From Cytidiella melzeri (taxonomy: Eukaryota; Basidiomycota; Agaricomycetes; Polyporales; Irpicaceae), in assembly GCA_022592445.1 (NCBI GenBank), contig JABYQR010000030.1, forward strand, positions 62,001 to 126,000: a DNA stretch of 64,000 bases, given 5' to 3'. The stretch's first letter is position 1. Every line of letters starts with the position of its first letter. Under the pieces are notes generated by a model, which was given only the letters and a program-made list of their open reading frames with translations, was not told the origin of the DNA and ran no database searches. The position numbers and the translations under genes were made by a program. This document shows positions 62,088 through 64,000 of the stretch, piece by piece.

Positions 62088-64000
62088 ATGACTGACGAAG
62101 TCACGCCCCAAACACAACCAAGTGCTCCGAAGAAGGACGAGAAAAAGGCTACGCCCGGTGGTGCTAGTCAGCAGGGCGGCAACGGGCCAAGAGGTGCCAA
62201 GAGGAATATCTCCCGCTCTGCATCTTCAGGTGCCAACACGACGGGTCCCCCGAGGCCTACATCCGGTGCGAGCAACAGACGAAATCCGTCCAACCCTCCG
62301 GGCGGTAACGATTCCGGTGCTGAATCCAGGAAGGGAAACAACGATAACAGGAGATCTGACCGTGGAGGGAGACCTCAAGGCAACGGGAATTCACGAGGAG
62401 GCCGCAAGACCTCTCAATCTTCTCGCCAAGGAGGTCCGGGCAATAGGGACAGCGTGTCGAGGCAAAACAGCAACAAGCAGACCACAGGCTCCCCTGCTCC
62501 TGCTCCTCCGACAAGCGATAGCAGTGATGCACTTTCCGCTATACAGCGCGCTATCGCTGACCTGAAGACTACGACTCCTGGGCAGAACGGCCCTGCGAGT
62601 AACCCCCCTGCTATTACCGCTAGCCAGAGTGGATCAAACCTCCCCGCCAATGCTCCTGTCTTCCAGCCTGGTGCTGCCGCTTATCCCGGCATCGCAGGTA
62701 ACGAGGCTCCTAGACACCGCAAGGCGGCGTCTCTCGGCGCCGGCGCTCTTTCTAACAACTTTAACAACTTTTCGCCTGGCTTCGGTGCCATGATGGAGGA
62801 AGTGATCGAAGAAGGTCCAGGAGGTACCTCCTTTGAGGAAGGAGAGATCCCCGAGCACTCCTTCCAGCCTGGTCAACAGCAGCGCCGATCACTGTCCCAG
62901 AGTTTTACTGCTCCACGATTTGCTGCTCTCGCCGCGCAGCAGGAGCAGCCCGATACTGTCGGTCCCACTGGACGCCCTCAGCTTGCTCCAGGCTTCATGT
63001 TCGGCGCCAGACGTCGTCCCAGCAGCCACATGCCCATGGGCCCTCCTATCAACGAGGAGGACGCCGGCTTCCAATTCCCGCAGCAACAGATGCAGCAGGA
63101 TCTCAACATCCACGCTTTGCCTGAGCCAACGCATAGAAGGAACGAAAGCCAAGGTGAAATCTCCGGCATCATGGCTGAGCAGGTGGGTGTTGTTCTTGGA
63201 ACACGCCAGATAGCGTCATACTCACCCTGTCTACAGATCGCTATCCAGACACAAATCGAGGCTTTGCAGCAGCAACAACAAGCTCTCTATACTCAGCAGC
63301 TCGCCCAGAATCAAGTCCTTTCGTTCCAGACCCCTGGGCTTGCCCCTCCTCGCGCTAATGCGCACCGCAGGGTCCACAGCACCCTTCCTATGGGTATGGG
63401 TCTCAGTGCCGGACTTGCTGGTAACCAAACTACTATGGGTCAGTTCGGTCAACTCGGAAACTTGAGCATGGGGCTCGATGGTCAGCCAACGGGTGTTCCT
63501 CGCGGGCATGGCAGACGTCACAGCGTCAATGTGCTCAACAAGTCTGGCGGTCCTCCAGGACTCTCTGCTTCGATGCATGCTGGCAACATGGATGGCTTTG
63601 AAGACGGTTTCGTGCCTCCTTCGGCCTTGAACACCAACGGTCACCAGCGCAGCGACTCGACTTGGCGCATCAACGGCGGTGTTGGCGGCGTGCAAACTGG
63701 CGCTGGATTTGCGGCAGACCTCGCGCAGGCTCAAGCACAGTTGCAAAGTCTTCAGCAATTCCGTGCCGCCGCCGGCGGACATCACCAAAAGATGCCCTCG
63801 TTCAGCTTCCCGAACATGCTGCCCAACATGATGGCCGCAAACATGATGGGTCTTGGCTTGGGAGGTATCAACCTTCTGCAGCAACAACAGCAGCAATTCC
63901 AGTCACAATTACAACAGCAGTCTAATCAGCCCCAGCGCAAGTCGCTGTTCGCTCCATATCTTCCCCAGGCGTCTCTGCCCCCGCTGCTTGCCGCGGGTAA
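62088..64000 (+). CDS. ssd1: SSD1-family RNA-binding protein, N-terminal part (cut by window end)
   Basis: Open from the ATG at 62088 to the end of the window. One intron is likely (63184-63237, GTGGGT to CTACAG); it is 54 nt without a stop, so retention would also stay in frame. The visible 620 or so residues are disordered: Gly/Asn/Arg/Ser-rich at first, then Q-rich (ALQQQQQALYTQQLAQNQ), with HRKAASLGAGALSNN, GAMMEEVIEEGP and HRRVHSTLP, RRHSVN-type NDR-kinase sites. KSLFAPYLPQASLPPLL is the start of the cold-shock-like domain of SSD1/Sts5, whose inactive RNase II domain must lie beyond the window. SSD1 represses translation of cell-wall mRNAs and is regulated by the NDR kinase Cbk1. Confidence 0.88.
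   Translation, partial: MTDEVTPQTQPSAPKKDEKKATPGGASQQGGNGPRGAKRNISRSASSGANTTGPPRPTSGASNRRNPSNPPGGNDSGAESRKGNNDNRRSDRGGRPQGNGNSRGGRKTSQSSRQGGPGNRDSVSRQNSNKQTTGSPAPAPPTSDSSDALSAIQRAIADLKTTTPGQNGPASNPPAITASQSGSNLPANAPVFQPGAAAYPGIAGNEAPRHRKAASLGAGALSNNFNNFSPGFGAMMEEVIEEGPGGTSFEEGEIPEHSFQPGQQQRRSLSQSFTAPRFAALAAQQEQPDTVGPTGRPQLAPGFMFGARRRPSSHMPMGPPINEEDAGFQFPQQQMQQDLNIHALPEPTHRRNESQGEISGIMAEQVGVVLGTRQIASYSPCLQIAIQTQIEALQQQQQALYTQQLAQNQVLSFQTPGLAPPRANAHRRVHSTLPMGMGLSAGLAGNQTTMGQFGQLGNLSMGLDGQPTGVPRGHGRRHSVNVLNKSGGPPGLSASMHAGNMDGFEDGFVPPSALNTNGHQRSDSTWRINGGVGGVQTGAGFAADLAQAQAQLQSLQQFRAAAGGHHQKMPSFSFPNMLPNMMAANMMGLGLGGINLLQQQQQQFQSQLQQQSNQPQRKSLFAPYLPQASLPPLLAAG

Overview
The window comes from a filamentous basidiomycete, most likely an Agaricomycete. 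Genes are dense, on both strands, and split by many short GT-AG introns of about 40-70 nt. Proteins such as a NACHT-WD40 receptor, a KRE9/KNH1-type GPI-anchored wall protein, SSD1 and an LLPH/DUF2423 protein are fungal in type. There are no operons and no bacterial signals. Gene models were spliced by hand from donor, acceptor and reading-frame logic plus family knowledge; no alignment or search was run.

Layout. 1-7251: a decayed duplicate (kinase-like and oxidoreductase pseudogenes, with a three-copy degenerate repeat), a long stretch without recognisable genes, then the intact kinase-like gene and the intact 6PGDH-like oxidoreductase. 7894-21823: housekeeping genes: a predicted mitochondrial protein, a SIRT5-type sirtuin, an LLPH-like nucleolar protein, a 14-exon membrane protein with a 1-nt exon, ERB1 and ARP4 (divergent), a Q/S-rich protein, and TRS20. 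21982-41746: PCP1 (mitochondrial rhomboid), followed by two tandem 8.8-kb units. Each unit reads PCP1 pseudogene, NACHT-WD40 receptor, IBA57. The IBA57 of the first unit is dead and that of the second is intact, next to divergent PET191. 42528-47671: a complete Ty1/copia element with 5-bp target duplications, nearly identical LTRs and a broken pol. 47901-64000: METTL3/IME4-type m6A methyltransferase, an SDR, an unknown six-exon gene, a 3.3-kb region without recognised genes, a KRE9-like GPI protein, VPS24, NAD-isocitrate dehydrogenase, and the 5' part of SSD1, cut by the window end.

Working together. Several genes serve mitochondria: PCP1, IBA57, PET191, IDH and the SIRT5-like deacylase. IBA57 and PET191 share a 132-bp promoter; TRS20/PCP1 and ERB1/ARP4 are also divergent pairs. 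The most notable parts are the tandem pair of complete NLR-type receptors with patchy sequence exchange, the membrane-protein gene with exons of 1, 10, 13, 20 and 25 nt, and several introns with GC instead of GT donors.
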